This document shows, in pieces, positions 51,052-59,837 of a DNA stretch of 64,000 bases (positions are counted from its first letter, which is position 1; each line of letters begins with the position of its first letter). Made by a program: the position numbers and the translations under genes. Below the pieces are notes generated by a model. The model worked only from the letters and a program-made list of their open reading frames with translations. It made no database searches and had not been told where the DNA came from. Origin of the DNA: Streptomyces griseoviridis (GTDB lineage Bacteria; Actinomycetota; Actinomycetes; Streptomycetales; Streptomycetaceae); NCBI RefSeq assembly GCF_005222485.1, contig NZ_CP029078.1:1550001-1614000 (forward strand), written 5' to 3'.

Positions 51052-51806
51052 CCGACGAACGCCCCGATGTCGAGCAGCGAGTGGGCCACCACCAGGGGGC
51101 CCACCCGTCCCCAGCGCCGGTACAGGTAGACGAAGACCACGCCCATCACCAGGTTGCCGATGAAACCGCCGATGCCCTGGTACAGGTGGTAGGAGCCGCG
51201 CAGTACGGAGCTGGCGACCAGCGCGGTGCCGGGTGTCCACCCCAACTGGCCGAGTCTGCGCAGCAGATAGCCGACGACGATGACCTCTTCGAGGATCGCG
51301 TTCTGGAGCGCCGACAGGATCAGCACCGGGTACTTCCACCACACGTCGGGCAGCGCCTCCGGCACCACGGTGAGGTTGAAGCCGAGGCCGCGGGCGGCGA
51401 GGTAGAAGGCGATGCCGGTGCTGCCGATCACGGCTGCGACGCCCGCGCCGCGTCCGAGGTCGAACCACGGCTCGGTGCGGTCGAAGCCGAGGGCGCGCAG
51501 CCCGGCGCCCTCGCGCAGCAGGAGGTGCGCGACGAGCGCGACCGGCACCAGGGCGCTCGCGATCCCGAACAGCTGCCAGGCGAGATCGAGCCAGGGGCGG
51601 CCAGGCGCGGCGGACGCGTTGAGCGTCGCCGCCTGGTCCTTGAGGCCTCCTGGCTTGGTGACCGAGCCGACAAAGCTGATCAGGGCGGAGACTCCGCTCG
51701 CGCCCAGCGAGAGCCCCAGGACGAGCAGCGTCTCGTCACGGAGGAACCGTCGTGAGAGCCGCTCCGGTGGAAGAGGATCGCCCACCGCGCCCGCCTCTGC
51801 CTGCAC
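51006..51806 (-). CDS. CPBP-family intramembrane protease-like protein
   Basis: 266 residues from the GTG at 51806, chosen for the perfect GGAGG six bases upstream; the open frame reaches 51908 without one. Six to eight membrane segments. The CPBP/Abi region is ILSALQNAILEEVIVVGYLL (Glu-Glu motif), SSVLRGSYHLYQG (His) and PLVVAHSLLDIGAFVGYALL (His-x-x-x-Asp). The usual Glu-Glu-x-x-x-Arg has Val at the Arg position. Related to CAAX-processing enzymes and bacteriocin-immunity proteins; proteolytic activity here is uncertain. Its end overlaps the PhzF gene by 46 bases. Confidence 0.85.
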   Translation of the reverse strand: MQAEAGAVGDPLPPERLSRRFLRDETLLVLGLSLGASGVSALISFVGSVTKPGGLKDQAATLNASAAPGRPWLDLAWQLFGIASALVPVALVAHLLLREGAGLRALGFDRTEPWFDLGRGAGVAAVIGSTGIAFYLAARGLGFNLTVVPEALPDVWWKYPVLILSALQNAILEEVIVVGYLLRRLGQLGWTPGTALVASSVLRGSYHLYQGIGGFIGNLVMGVVFVYLYRRWGRVGPLVVAHSLLDIGAFVGYALLAGKVDWLPTA

Positions 51807-52023
51807 ACCTGCCTCCAGCTGAGTAGTCCGGCCCGGTCCGCTCCACCGCCCGCCGGGGTCCCGGATCCGTACGAGTCCTGGTCCGGCGGGGAGGAGCGGC
51901 ACCGTCATGGGAGGTCACAGCTTGCCCGATCAGTGGCGGCCGGACGTCGGCGACCCCCCGACCGGGGCCGGCCGGGGGGCAGTGACCGAAGCCGCTCACC
52001 ACGACCGGCGGCCGGGGCGGTGA

Positions 52024-52122
52024 CCGGTGGCGCTCACGTCGACCGGCACCCGGGGCGGCGGCCGGTGGCGCTCACCTCGACCGGCACCCGGAGCGGCGGC
52101 CGGTGGCGCTCACCTCGCGGGG
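52024..52122. repeat. 38-bp tandem repeat, about 2.6 copies
   Basis: CCGGTGGCGCTCAC followed by (G/C)TCGACCGGCACCCGG(G/A)GCGGCGG recurs at 52024, 52062 and 52100, the last ending in CTCGCGGGGA. The stop of the ligase gene (52110) lies inside the third copy. No gene is seen in 51807-52109 apart from this. Confidence 0.85.
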
Positions 52123-53627
52123 ACCGGCTCGGGGAGCCCGACCGGCCAGGTGTGCACGGGCTCGCCCTCGTGGCTCAGGCGGCTGTACCACCGGGTGGTG
52201 GCGGCCAGCGCGGCATCGCGGCTGAGCCCGGCCTCCAGCGCCCGGTGGAAGGTCGCCGCCTGCCAGGACGCGCCGTTGACCCGGCGTCGGCAGCGCTCCT
52301 CGATGACCCCGAGGTACAGGTCCCGGTCGGCGCGTTCGACGCCCCAGGCGGCGAGCCCGGTCTCGGCCAGCGGCAGCAGCTCGTCCCGTACCAGGGTGAC
52401 CGCGTCGACCTGGGCGGTGCCGCCGTAGCGGCCGCGCCGCGGCCATTCGAGGCGGGCGTCGATGCCGTGCCGGCAGGCGGCGTCGAAGTTGGCCTCGGCC
52501 GCCTCGAACGGCAGCCGGGTCCACACCGGCCGCGGCTCGTCGGCGAGGGCGCGGACCAGGCCGTAGTAGAAGGCCGCGTTGGCGACGACGTCCATGACGG
52601 TGGGCCCGGCCGGCAGCACCCGGTTCTCCACGCGCAGGTGCGGGGAGCCGTCGGCGATGCCGTAGACCGGGCGGTTCCAGCGGTACACCGTGCCGTTGTG
52701 CAGGACGAGTTCGGCGAGGCTCGGGACGCCGCCCGCCTCGACCACCTCAAGCGGCTCCTCGTCGTCGCAGATCGGCAGGAGCGCGGGGAAGTAGCGGAGG
52801 TTCTCCTCGAACAGGTCGTGGGCCGAGGTGATCCAGCGCTCCCCGAACCAGGTGCGCGGACGCACGCCCTGCGCCTGGAGTTCGGGCGGGCGGGTGTCGG
52901 TGGACTGCTGGAACAGCGGCGGCCTCGACTCCCGCCACAGCTCGCGCCCGAACAGGAAGGGCGAGTTGGCGCCGACGGCGATCTGCGCGGCGGTGACGGC
53001 CTGCGCGGCGTTCCAGACGTCGGCGAACTTCTCCGGTGTGACCTGGAGATGCAGCTGCACCGAGGTGCAGGCCGCCTCGGGCACGATGGACTTCGAGGTG
53101 CAGGTGAGGCGCTCGACGCCGTCGATGTCGAGGAGGAAGTCCTCGCCGCGGGCGGCCACGATCTGGTCGTTGAGCAGCGTGTAGCGGTCGACGTCGGAGA
53201 GGTTGGAGGAGACCAGGTCGTCGCGGTCGAGGGTCGGCAGAATGCCGATCATCACGATTCCCGCGTCGACTTCCCCCGCTTTTCGATGGGCATATGCCAG
53301 TGACGTGCGGAGTTCCTCCGCGAGGCGGTCGAATACCCGGCCGCCGAGCCGGTGTGGCGCAATGTTCACTTCCAGATTGAACATGGCGAGTTCTGTTTGG
53401 AAATCCCGGCTCGCGATCCGCTCCAGGACCTGCCCATTGAGCATTCTGGGCATCCCGTCAGGCCCGGCGAGATTCAATTCGATCTCAAGACCCATGAGGT
53501 TCTTGGGCCGGTCGAACCGCTTCTGCTCCAGCAGCAGCTCCAGCCCCGACAGACACCGCCGGAGCTTGTCGCGGTAGCGCTGCCGATCGGACAGGTCGAA
53601 CCGACCTGCCACGACCTTCTCCCCCAT
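52110..53627 (-). CDS. Glutamate-cysteine ligase family (GCS2) protein
   Basis: 505 residues from the ATG at 53627, with GGAGGG upstream. ATP-dependent carboxylate-amine ligase fold: NLMGLEIELNLAGPDGMPR, FNLEVNIAPHRLGG (glutamate-binding region), CTSVQLHLQVTPEKFADVWN and NSPFLFGRELWRES, then HLRVENRVLPAGPTVMDVV. Longer than EgtA or YbdK (350-430) and not clearly either; Streptomyces carry several such paralogues. It likely ligates an amino acid to the gamma-carboxyl of glutamate, in thiol or ergothioneine-type metabolism, but I cannot assign the product. The 5' ~350 bp of the gene are AT-richer than the rest. Confidence 0.87.
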   Translation of the reverse strand: MGEKVVAGRFDLSDRQRYRDKLRRCLSGLELLLEQKRFDRPKNLMGLEIELNLAGPDGMPRMLNGQVLERIASRDFQTELAMFNLEVNIAPHRLGGRVFDRLAEELRTSLAYAHRKAGEVDAGIVMIGILPTLDRDDLVSSNLSDVDRYTLLNDQIVAARGEDFLLDIDGVERLTCTSKSIVPEAACTSVQLHLQVTPEKFADVWNAAQAVTAAQIAVGANSPFLFGRELWRESRPPLFQQSTDTRPPELQAQGVRPRTWFGERWITSAHDLFEENLRYFPALLPICDDEEPLEVVEAGGVPSLAELVLHNGTVYRWNRPVYGIADGSPHLRVENRVLPAGPTVMDVVANAAFYYGLVRALADEPRPVWTRLPFEAAEANFDAACRHGIDARLEWPRRGRYGGTAQVDAVTLVRDELLPLAETGLAAWGVERADRDLYLGVIEERCRRRVNGASWQAATFHRALEAGLSRDAALAATTRWYSRLSHEGEPVHTWPVGLPEPVPAR

Positions 53628-54181
53628 ATTGGGGTCCCTCCTTCAAGGGCGGTCCGAAAGATCCGGCCGCCCGGCGTCCTGGGTCACGGTGGATGATGCC
53701 CCGCCGAGCCGATCGATAACGTCCCCGGCCGGCCACGGCACCCGCTACCCTGACCAGATGTGACCGGCGGCACATTCACTAGGCATGAAGGTGGCACGGT
53801 TTCCGGAACCTCACGAACTCGTGAAAAACGCCGACGAGAATGGGCCGACCGCGGTCCGGGGATTTCCCGAGGTCACCGCGTTGGCGCCGGATCGGAATCG
53901 GGATTTTTCCCGCACATCGCCGACCGAATGCGTCCTTGCCGGGTACGCCGGAAACGGGTAGCCGAAACCTGACCTGAACATATGTCGTATAAACTTCGCG
54001 GCAAGGCAGAGAGTTAGGCGCTCCCGGTACTGGAACCTGCCGTCGAGGTTGACGTGCGGCATGCCTCACCCACCCTCCTCGTTCCCGGGCCGTGGGCCCC
54101 AGCCTCTGACCTCGTGAGCAGACAGCGCCGTCCGCCCCCGCCCTCGCTCCACCGTGCCTGTCGAATGAGAGGCGACCCACC
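53628..54181. other. AT-richer intergenic region with a doubtful short ORF
   Basis: 554 bp between divergent genes. From about 53770 to 54010 the G+C is visibly lower than in neighbours (for example GGATCGGAATCGGGATTTTT and ACATATGTCGTATAAACTTC). An ATG-started frame on + at 53785-53961 gives 58 residues (MKVARFPEPHELVKNADENG) with poor third-position G/C. A reverse frame beginning MPHVNLDGRFQYRERL at 54062 has good codons for 16 residues and then degrades, with a GGAGGG upstream; this may be a remnant or decayed gene. No family is recognised for either. Confidence 0.5.
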
Positions 54182-54766
54182 ATGCCGCTGCACGTCCCTC
54201 CGGCTCCCGCGCCCGCACTCCGCACCGTCGTCACCGCACTGGCCTCACCGACCGCCGTCCACGAGGCCCGCACCCCCTCCCTGCTGCGCGCCCAGGGCCC
54301 CCTGGCAGCCGAACTTCCGCTGCCCGTCCACGTGTTGGACGAGACGGCCCCGGCGGGCACGTCCGCCACCCGGCTCGCGGGGTGGCGCTTCCTGATCCGC
54401 TGCGGGGAGCGCTCCGTGGCCGCGGCCGAGACCAGGCTGACCCCCGACGGCTACGCCTTCTCGCACTTCTTCGAGGGCCCCTACATCGCCTCCACCGAAC
54501 TCGCGCTGCGCCAGGCCGAGGCGCTCCAACAGCCCTACCAGCCGCGCCTGCTGTCGATACCGCGCCTCTACATGCTCACGCTGTGGCTGCACGGCGACTG
54601 CGCGGCGGACGGCACCACCGGCCACCCCGCCGCCACCGACCTGCTCGTCCCGCTGGCGCCGGCCCCGCCCGGGATCGCGCCCCACCGTCCGCACCGGGCC
54701 GCCGAGTTGCTGCCGGTCCTGGCCCACCGGGCCACCCCCGCACCCCTGTTGGGCTCGCCCGCCTGA
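54182..54766 (+). CDS. Conserved Streptomyces protein of unknown function
   Basis: 194 residues from the ATG at 54182 with AGAGG upstream. Distinct conserved-looking blocks: LRTVVTALASPTAVHEARTP, LPVHVLDETAPAGTSAT, LIRCGERSVAAAETRL, SHFFEGPYIASTELALRQAE and PRLYMLTLWLHGDCAADG, ending DLLVPLAPAPPGIAPHRPHR. No signal peptide, metal motif or cofactor motif. I recall near-identical proteins in many Streptomyces, so it is a real gene with an unknown role. Followed by a very strong terminator. Confidence 0.75.
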   Translation: MPLHVPPAPAPALRTVVTALASPTAVHEARTPSLLRAQGPLAAELPLPVHVLDETAPAGTSATRLAGWRFLIRCGERSVAAAETRLTPDGYAFSHFFEGPYIASTELALRQAEALQQPYQPRLLSIPRLYMLTLWLHGDCAADGTTGHPAATDLLVPLAPAPPGIAPHRPHRAAELLPVLAHRATPAPLLGSPA

Positions 54767-54862
54767 GAGCCGCCCGGCACAGATCACCGAGCCGCCGCGA
54801 AAGACAGCCCTGAGCCGCCCTGAGAGACAGCCCCGAGCCGCCCCAAATCTCGCACCCGCAAC

Positions 54863-54894
54863 GCTCGTACGAGCAAGCAATTGCTCGTACGAGC
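54863..54894 (+). terminator. Rho-independent terminator, 14-bp stem
   Basis: GCTCGTACGAGCAA (54863-54876) and TTGCTCGTACGAGC (54881-54894) form a perfect 14-bp stem with a GCAA loop, followed by CCTTTTTCTG. Each arm also contains the perfect palindrome GCTCGTACGAGC. Confidence 0.9.
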
Positions 54895-55171
54895 CCTTTT
54901 TCTGTGGCGTTGACCTGGACGGACTAGCCCTATCCGACCAGCGAGAACCATCCAAAGGGACAGGGCCCCGGCACTGAACCGTCCGCCCGGGTGATGCGTC
55001 ATGAACCTGTGAGAAGTGGTGCCGCGAAATCCCTGCGGAACGACGTCCGTAGGGCAACACTGGGTTCACACCGACACATCACCACGGGGGGCGGCCATGA
55101 ACGAAGCTTCGAGCCGCGGGAAAGACGCAACAGCCATCGCCCACACGACGACAGAGCGAAAGATCCCACCC
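54895..55171. other. Intergenic region before DUF5999 gene
   Basis: Promoter region of the DUF5999 gene; the frames upstream of its ATG do not look coding. No sites can be placed with confidence. Confidence 0.5.
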
Positions 55172-55378
55172 ATGTGCCAGCACAAACCAGCGTGCCCCTC
55201 AGCAGCCTCCGCCGACCGGGAGTCCGCGCGGCTCCTGGCCCACCACCCGGAGCAGGGGTGGAGCCTGCTGTGCAACGGCGTCCTCCTCTTCGAGGACACC
55301 GGTGAACTGCTGCCCGACGGCAGCGTCATCAACCCGCACCGCCCGGTGGGCACGGGACACGTGATGACCGCCGCCTGA
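55172..55378 (+). CDS. DUF5999 small Cys-containing protein
   Basis: 68 residues from the ATG at 55172 (MCQHKPACPSAASADRESAR); the open frame begins earlier, but the family is known to start MCQHKP. Cysteines at positions 2, 8 and 33 (SLLCNGVLLFEDTGELLPDG) may bind metal. Ends HRPVGTGHVMTAA. DUF5999 is widespread in Streptomyces as a single small gene of unknown function. Confidence 0.9.
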   Translation: MCQHKPACPSAASADRESARLLAHHPEQGWSLLCNGVLLFEDTGELLPDGSVINPHRPVGTGHVMTAA

Positions 55379-55535
55379 GCGGCGCCGGGCGGCGCGAGAG
55401 CCGCCCGAGGATCTGGCGGGGCCGGTCGCGAGGACTACGCGAGCCGGCCCCGAAGCATGTCGGGCCCCGCTCACTCCCCGTAGTCCCCCGCACGGCCGCC
55501 GTCACCACCGGGGCCGCCGTCCCCGGGCCCTCGGC

Positions 55536-55556
55536 CTTCCGGAAGAATTCCGGAAG
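55536..55556. promoter_or_regulatory. Double CTTCCGGAA site upstream of the LacI gene
   Basis: CTTCCGGAAG at 55536-55545 is a perfect palindrome, and TTCCGGAA recurs 11 bp later at 55548, one helical turn away, 70-90 bases before the LacI start. A candidate autoregulatory operator. Confidence 0.55.
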
Positions 55557-55625
55557 AAGGCTGGAAGTTCCGCCGCCGCACCCGACACCGGGCGCCCGCC
55601 GGAACCGTCGACGGAGGTGGCGGAA

Positions 55626-56681
55626 GTGACAGCACACGAGGCAGGCGCCGAGGGGGGCGCCGACGCCCGGGGCAGGGTCACCATCACGGAGATCGCCCGG
55701 GAGGCCGGGGTGTCGGTGCCGACCGTGTCCCGGGTGGTCAACGGCAGGTCGGACGTCTCCCCCGCGACCCGGGCCCGCGTCGAGGACCTGCTGCTGCGCC
55801 ACGGCTACCGCAAGCGCCCCGCGTCGAACGGCACCAGGGCCGCCCTGCTCGACCTGGTCTTCAACGACCTCGACAGCCCCTGGGCCGTGGAGATCATCCG
55901 GGGCGTGGAGGAGGTCGCGCACGCGGCCGGGGTGGGCACGGTGGTCTCGGCGATCCACGGGCGCTCGGGCGACGCCCGCGAGTGGATGCGCAACCTCAGG
56001 GCCCGCGCCTCGGACGGCGTCGTCCTGGTCACCTCGGCGCTCGATCCGCTGCTGCACGAGGAGTTGCGCGCCCTCGGCGTCCCGCTGGTCGTCGTCGACC
56101 CGGCGGGCTCCCCCGCCCTGGACGTCCCGACCATCGGCGCGGCCAACTGGGCGGGCGGGATGGCCGCCACCGACCATCTGCTGGGCCTCGGCCACCGCCG
56201 GATCGGCCTGATCGCGGGACCGCCCCGGCTGCTCTGCTCCCGGGCCAGGTACGACGGCTACCGCGCGGCCCTGGAGGGCGCGGGCGTCCCGGTCGACGAC
56301 GCTCTCGTCGTCCCCGGCGACTTCCGCCCGGAGTCGGGGTTCCGGGGCTGCGACACCCTGCTCGACCTGGAGCGGCCGCCGACGGCGGTGTTCGCGGCCA
56401 GCGACCAGATGGCCCTGGGCGCGATCGAGGCGCTGCGCCGGCGCGGCCTGCGGGTGCCCGAGGACATGAGCGTGGTGGGTTTCGACGACCTTCCGGAAGT
56501 CCGCTGGTCGGCGCCGCCGCTCACCACCGTCCGCCAACCTCTCGCGGACATGGGCAAGTTGGCGGTCCGCACGGTGCTGCGGCTGACCCGGGACGAGCGC
56601 CCCGACTCCGCGCGGGTGGAACTGGGCACGGAACTCGTCGTCCGCGCCAGCACCGCGCCCCCGCGGACCCGCCCGGAGTGA
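55626..56681 (+). CDS. LacI-family regulator of the xylan/xylobiose locus
   Basis: 351 residues from the GTG at 55626, with GGAGG eight bases upstream (a GTG at 55617 is too close to it). DNA-binding: VTITEIAREAGVSVPTVSRVV and NGRSDVSPATRARVEDLL, with the hinge. The sugar-binding domain: LLDLVFNDLDSPWAVEIIRG, DGVVLVTSALDPLLHE, LGLGHRRIGLIAGPP, TAVFAASDQMALGAIEALR and MSVVGFDDLPEVRWSAPPLT. Adjacent to a xylanase and a sugar ABC importer transcribed toward it. Like BxlR of Streptomyces it probably senses xylobiose and binds CGAAA-N-TTTCG-type sites; that assignment is inference. Confidence 0.92.
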   Translation: MTAHEAGAEGGADARGRVTITEIAREAGVSVPTVSRVVNGRSDVSPATRARVEDLLLRHGYRKRPASNGTRAALLDLVFNDLDSPWAVEIIRGVEEVAHAAGVGTVVSAIHGRSGDAREWMRNLRARASDGVVLVTSALDPLLHEELRALGVPLVVVDPAGSPALDVPTIGAANWAGGMAATDHLLGLGHRRIGLIAGPPRLLCSRARYDGYRAALEGAGVPVDDALVVPGDFRPESGFRGCDTLLDLERPPTAVFAASDQMALGAIEALRRRGLRVPEDMSVVGFDDLPEVRWSAPPLTTVRQPLADMGKLAVRTVLRLTRDERPDSARVELGTELVVRASTAPPRTRPE

Positions 56682-56689
56682 CCTGGCGA

Positions 56690-56718
56690 GCCCGGCGGGC
56701 ATGCCGTTCCCGCCGGGC
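56690..56718 (+). terminator. Terminator of the LacI gene
   Basis: GCCCGGCGGG (56690-56699) and CCCGCCGGGC (56709-56718) pair perfectly around a 9-base loop, 8 bases after the stop. Confidence 0.8.
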
Positions 56719-56765
56719 CGCGCGGAGCGGTCTCACGGACCCGGCGGGGACGGCGAACTGCTGCA

Positions 56766-56801
56766 CCCGGCCCGGCGGTGCGGCCTCACCACCGGGCCGG
56801 G
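56766..56801 (-). terminator. Terminator of the xylanase operon
   Basis: CCCGGCCCGGCGGT pairs with ACCACCGGGCCGGG with one mismatch and an 8-base loop, 40 bases after the xylanase stop. Confidence 0.7.
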
Positions 56802-56840
56802 CCCTCCCCGGCACGCTCCCCTCATGCGCGGGCCGGGGCG

Positions 56841-57950
56841 TCAGGAGAGCGGCTGCCCGCCGCCGAGTGCCTGCCGGATCGCGGCGTAGGCGGGCTTGGG
56901 CCGCAGCTGTTCGTCCCAGGGCAGCGCGGCGCCCTCCCCGGGGAAGACCGCGGGGATCCACGAGTACTTGTCGGTGTAGTCCCAGACGGTGACGCCCACG
57001 CACCGCCGCACCGCGAGGCAGGCCGCCGTCAGTTCCCGGTACCACTGCGCCTGGGTGGCCAACTTCGCTGCGTCGGCGGGAAGTTGCATCCGGACGTCGA
57101 CCTCGGTGAGCGCGGTGTCGAGGCCGAGCCCGGAGAACCGGCGGAGGTTGTCCTCCAGGGTGGCCGGATACCCGTACTGGAGCGCCAGATGGGCCTGGAG
57201 GCCGATGCCGTCGAGCGGCACACCCCGCGCCAAGAGGTCCTTGGCCAGCCGGTAGTAGGCGTCGCTCTTGGCCCCCACGCCGTCGATGTTGTAGTCGTTG
57301 AGGTACAACTTGGCGCGCGGGTCGGCCTGATGGGCCCAGCGCAGCGCGTCCGCGATGTATCCGGGGCCGAGGGTGCGGTACCAGAGGGTGTCCCGGTAGC
57401 TGCCGTCCTCGTTGAACGCCTCGTTGACGACGTCCCAGGAGTAGACCTTGCCGCGGTAGTGCCCCACCTCGGCGAGGATGTGCTTCTTCAGCACCGCGCG
57501 CAGCTCGTCCGGTGTCCAGTCGCGGCCGGTGAGCCAGTCGGGCAACTGCGAGTGCCAGACCAGGGTGTGGGCTCTGACCCGCTGGTGGTGCGCGCGGGCG
57601 AGGCCGACGATCTCGTCGCCGTTCGTCCAGTCGAAGACGCCCTGCCGGGGTTCGGTGGCGTACCACTTCATCCCGTTGCCCGGGGTGATCATGTCGAACT
57701 CGCGGCCCAGCAGCGCGGTGTAGGCGGTGTCGGTGAGTTCGGGGTTGTCGGTGGCGCTGCCGAAGTACCGGCCCTGGCGCCGGGCCAGTTCGGCGAGGGT
57801 CGGCTGTTTCTTCGCGGGCGCCGGTGCCGTCTGCGCCGAAGTGGTCGCGGCGGGCGCGGAGTTCGCCTGCGCGGGCGGGCCGGCGCCGACGCCGGTGGCG
57901 AGCAGCGCGGTGGCGAGCGCGCCGATCAGTCGTGGACGGGTCCTGCGCAT
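56841..57950 (-). CDS. Secreted endo-1,4-beta-xylanase, GH10
   Basis: 369 residues from the ATG at 57950 with GAGGAG upstream (a further ATG at 57965 lacks one). A signal peptide (RPRLIGALATALLATGVGAG) is followed by a Thr/Ala/Pro linker and the GH10 barrel. Catalytic motifs: VYSWDVVNEAFNEDGSYR (acid/base Glu) and ALTEVDVRMQLP (nucleophile Glu); other family blocks are HTLVWHSQLPDWL and YLNDYNIDG. It cuts xylan chains inside. No carbohydrate-binding domain is attached. It follows the importer genes on the same strand (55 bases), so it probably shares their transcript. Confidence 0.96.
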   Translation of the reverse strand: MRRTRPRLIGALATALLATGVGAGPPAQANSAPAATTSAQTAPAPAKKQPTLAELARRQGRYFGSATDNPELTDTAYTALLGREFDMITPGNGMKWYATEPRQGVFDWTNGDEIVGLARAHHQRVRAHTLVWHSQLPDWLTGRDWTPDELRAVLKKHILAEVGHYRGKVYSWDVVNEAFNEDGSYRDTLWYRTLGPGYIADALRWAHQADPRAKLYLNDYNIDGVGAKSDAYYRLAKDLLARGVPLDGIGLQAHLALQYGYPATLEDNLRRFSGLGLDTALTEVDVRMQLPADAAKLATQAQWYRELTAACLAVRRCVGVTVWDYTDKYSWIPAVFPGEGAALPWDEQLRPKPAYAAIRQALGGGQPLS

Positions 57951-58005
57951 GGTGCGACTCCTCACGGTGCGGGGTGTGGGTGAGCCGTACGTCCCCGGGC
58001 GTCTG

Positions 58006-58836
58006 TCATCCCTTCGTGGCGCCCGCGGTGAGGCCGCCGACCAACTGGCGTTCGGCGACGCTGTAGAAGGCCAGGGCCGGGACCATGGCGAGGACGAGGT
58101 AGGCGAAGACGCGCGCGTAGTCCGCCGAGTACTGGCCCTGGAACTGCTGGACGCCGATCGGCAGGGTCCACCAGGTGTTGTCGGTGAACACCAGCAGCGG
58201 CAGGAAGAAGTTGTTCCAGCTGGTGACGATCGCGAGCACCGACACCGTGCCGAGGGCAGGCCGGGCCATCGGCAGCAGCACCCGCCAGAAGAAGCCGAAG
58301 GGGCCGCAGCCGTCGAGGGTGGCGGCCTCCTCGAGTTCGCCGGGGATCTGCCGGAAGAAGGCGCGCAGGATGATGATGGTCATCGGCAGTCCGAACGCGG
58401 CCTGCGGCAGGATCACCCCCAGCGGGTTGTCCAGCAGGCCGAGGGAGCGCAGCAGCAGGAACAGCGGCAGCGCGGCGACCGCGAAGGGGAACATCAGCCC
58501 CATGGTGAAGACGGTGAACAGCACCTCCCGGCCCCGGAAGGCGAAGCGGGCGAAGGAGAACGCGGCGAGCGCGGAGAGCGCGACCACGAGCACGGTCGTC
58601 GCCACCGCGATCAGCGTGCTGTTGCCGACCAGCCGCCAGAAGTCCCCCGAGCCGAGGATCCCGGTGTAGTTGCCGGGGTTCCAGGGCGCGGGCAGTCCGA
58701 CGGGGTTGCGGGAGAGCTGGTCGGTGGACTTGAAGCCGGAGAGGACCGCGTAGAGCAGCGGTACGGCCATCACGGCGCCGACCACGACGAGCACGAGGTG
58801 CAACGGCAGGTTCCTGGTGTTCCTACGGGTGTTCAC
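58006..58836 (-). CDS. ABC sugar transporter permease (second), MalG-type
   Basis: 276 residues from the GTG at 58836, which overlaps the previous stop as GTGA. Six membrane segments, first NLPLHLVLVVVGAVMAVPLL. The cytoplasmic EAA loop is PGELEEAATLDGCGPFGFFW, the site that contacts the ATPase. Sugar-type (CUT1) permease. No ATPase gene lies in this operon, so it probably uses the shared MsiK ATPase, as known for Streptomyces CUT1 systems. Part of the putative xylobiose importer. Confidence 0.94.
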   Translation of the reverse strand: MNTRRNTRNLPLHLVLVVVGAVMAVPLLYAVLSGFKSTDQLSRNPVGLPAPWNPGNYTGILGSGDFWRLVGNSTLIAVATTVLVVALSALAAFSFARFAFRGREVLFTVFTMGLMFPFAVAALPLFLLLRSLGLLDNPLGVILPQAAFGLPMTIIILRAFFRQIPGELEEAATLDGCGPFGFFWRVLLPMARPALGTVSVLAIVTSWNNFFLPLLVFTDNTWWTLPIGVQQFQGQYSADYARVFAYLVLAMVPALAFYSVAERQLVGGLTAGATKG

Positions 58837-59831
58837 GCGCCGCCTCCGCGCATCGTGGTGGTGGCCCCTTCGAGGTCGCGGCGGAGCACGAACCGCTGGT
58901 AGGCAAGGGAGAAGACGAGGCAGATGCCGAACATGACGACGCTGATCGCGCTGGCGTAGCCGACCTGGTAGCGCTTGAAGCCGTACTGGAACATCGTCAC
59001 GGCGAGCGTCTCCGAGTGGTGGTCGGGTCCGCCCTGGGTGACCACCCAGACCAGGTCGAAGAGTTGGACGGAGCCGATCACCGACAGGAAGACGCTGATG
59101 CGCAGGGTGGGGGCGAGCAGCGGCAGGGTGACGTTGCGAAAGCGCTGCCAGGGTCCCGCGCCGTCGATCAGCGCGGCCTCGGTCAACTCGGCCGGGATGG
59201 ACTGGAGTCCGGCCAGGTAGAGCATCATGTGGAAGCCGAAGTACTTCCACGTCATGACGAGGAAGAGGGTCGCCATGACGGTCGAGGGGTCGGCGAACCA
59301 CTCCCCGCCGAGTCCGGCCAGGCCGATCGCGCCCAGGACGTGGTCGGCGAGTCCGTCGTCCGGCGCGAAGACCATGCTGAACAGCACGCCGGTGATGGCC
59401 TCGGAGAGCACGTAGGGCGCGAAGAACAGCATCCGGTAGACGGCACGGCCGCGCAGCCGCTGGTTGAGGAGGACGGCCATGGCGAGCGCGAACGGCAGTT
59501 GCAGCGCGAGGGACAGCAGCACCAGGAGCAGGCAGCGCCACAGGTCGCCGAGGAAGACGGGGTCCTGGAAGAGGCGGGTGAAGTTGTCGGCTCCGGTGTA
59601 GTCCGTCGGCATGCCGAAGCCGCCCCAGCGGAAGACGGAGGCGTACAGCGCGAACAGCATGGGGAGCAGGACCAGGCCGATGAAGAGCACCAGGGCGGGG
59701 AGTTGGAAGCCGACCGCGGTGAGCAGGTTCAGGGTGCGCCGCCGCCTGCGCCCCCGCGCCTGGTCGGCGGCGGGGGGCGGCGGCGCGAGGTCGGGACCCG
59801 TCCGGCCGTCCGGGAGGAAGGTGGAGGTCAT
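58833..59831 (-). CDS. ABC sugar transporter permease (first), MalF-type
   Basis: 332 residues from the ATG at 59831. Six membrane segments after an Arg-rich N-terminus; the first is LTAVGFQLPALVLFIGLVLL. The EAA loop is IPAELTEAALIDGAGPWQRF. Pairs with the next gene, which overlaps by four bases, to form the channel of a CUT1 sugar importer. Ends in a short Gly tail. Six bases after the binding-protein stop. Confidence 0.94.
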   Translation of the reverse strand: MTSTFLPDGRTGPDLAPPPPAADQARGRRRRRTLNLLTAVGFQLPALVLFIGLVLLPMLFALYASVFRWGGFGMPTDYTGADNFTRLFQDPVFLGDLWRCLLLVLLSLALQLPFALAMAVLLNQRLRGRAVYRMLFFAPYVLSEAITGVLFSMVFAPDDGLADHVLGAIGLAGLGGEWFADPSTVMATLFLVMTWKYFGFHMMLYLAGLQSIPAELTEAALIDGAGPWQRFRNVTLPLLAPTLRISVFLSVIGSVQLFDLVWVVTQGGPDHHSETLAVTMFQYGFKRYQVGYASAISVVMFGICLVFSLAYQRFVLRRDLEGATTTMRGGGA

Positions 59832-59837
59832 CGCCGG

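Noticed and set aside
53785..53961. 58-residue forward frame as a real gene
   Set aside because: No ribosome site of note, poor third-position G/C for this genome, no family; kept only as part of the AT-rich region note.
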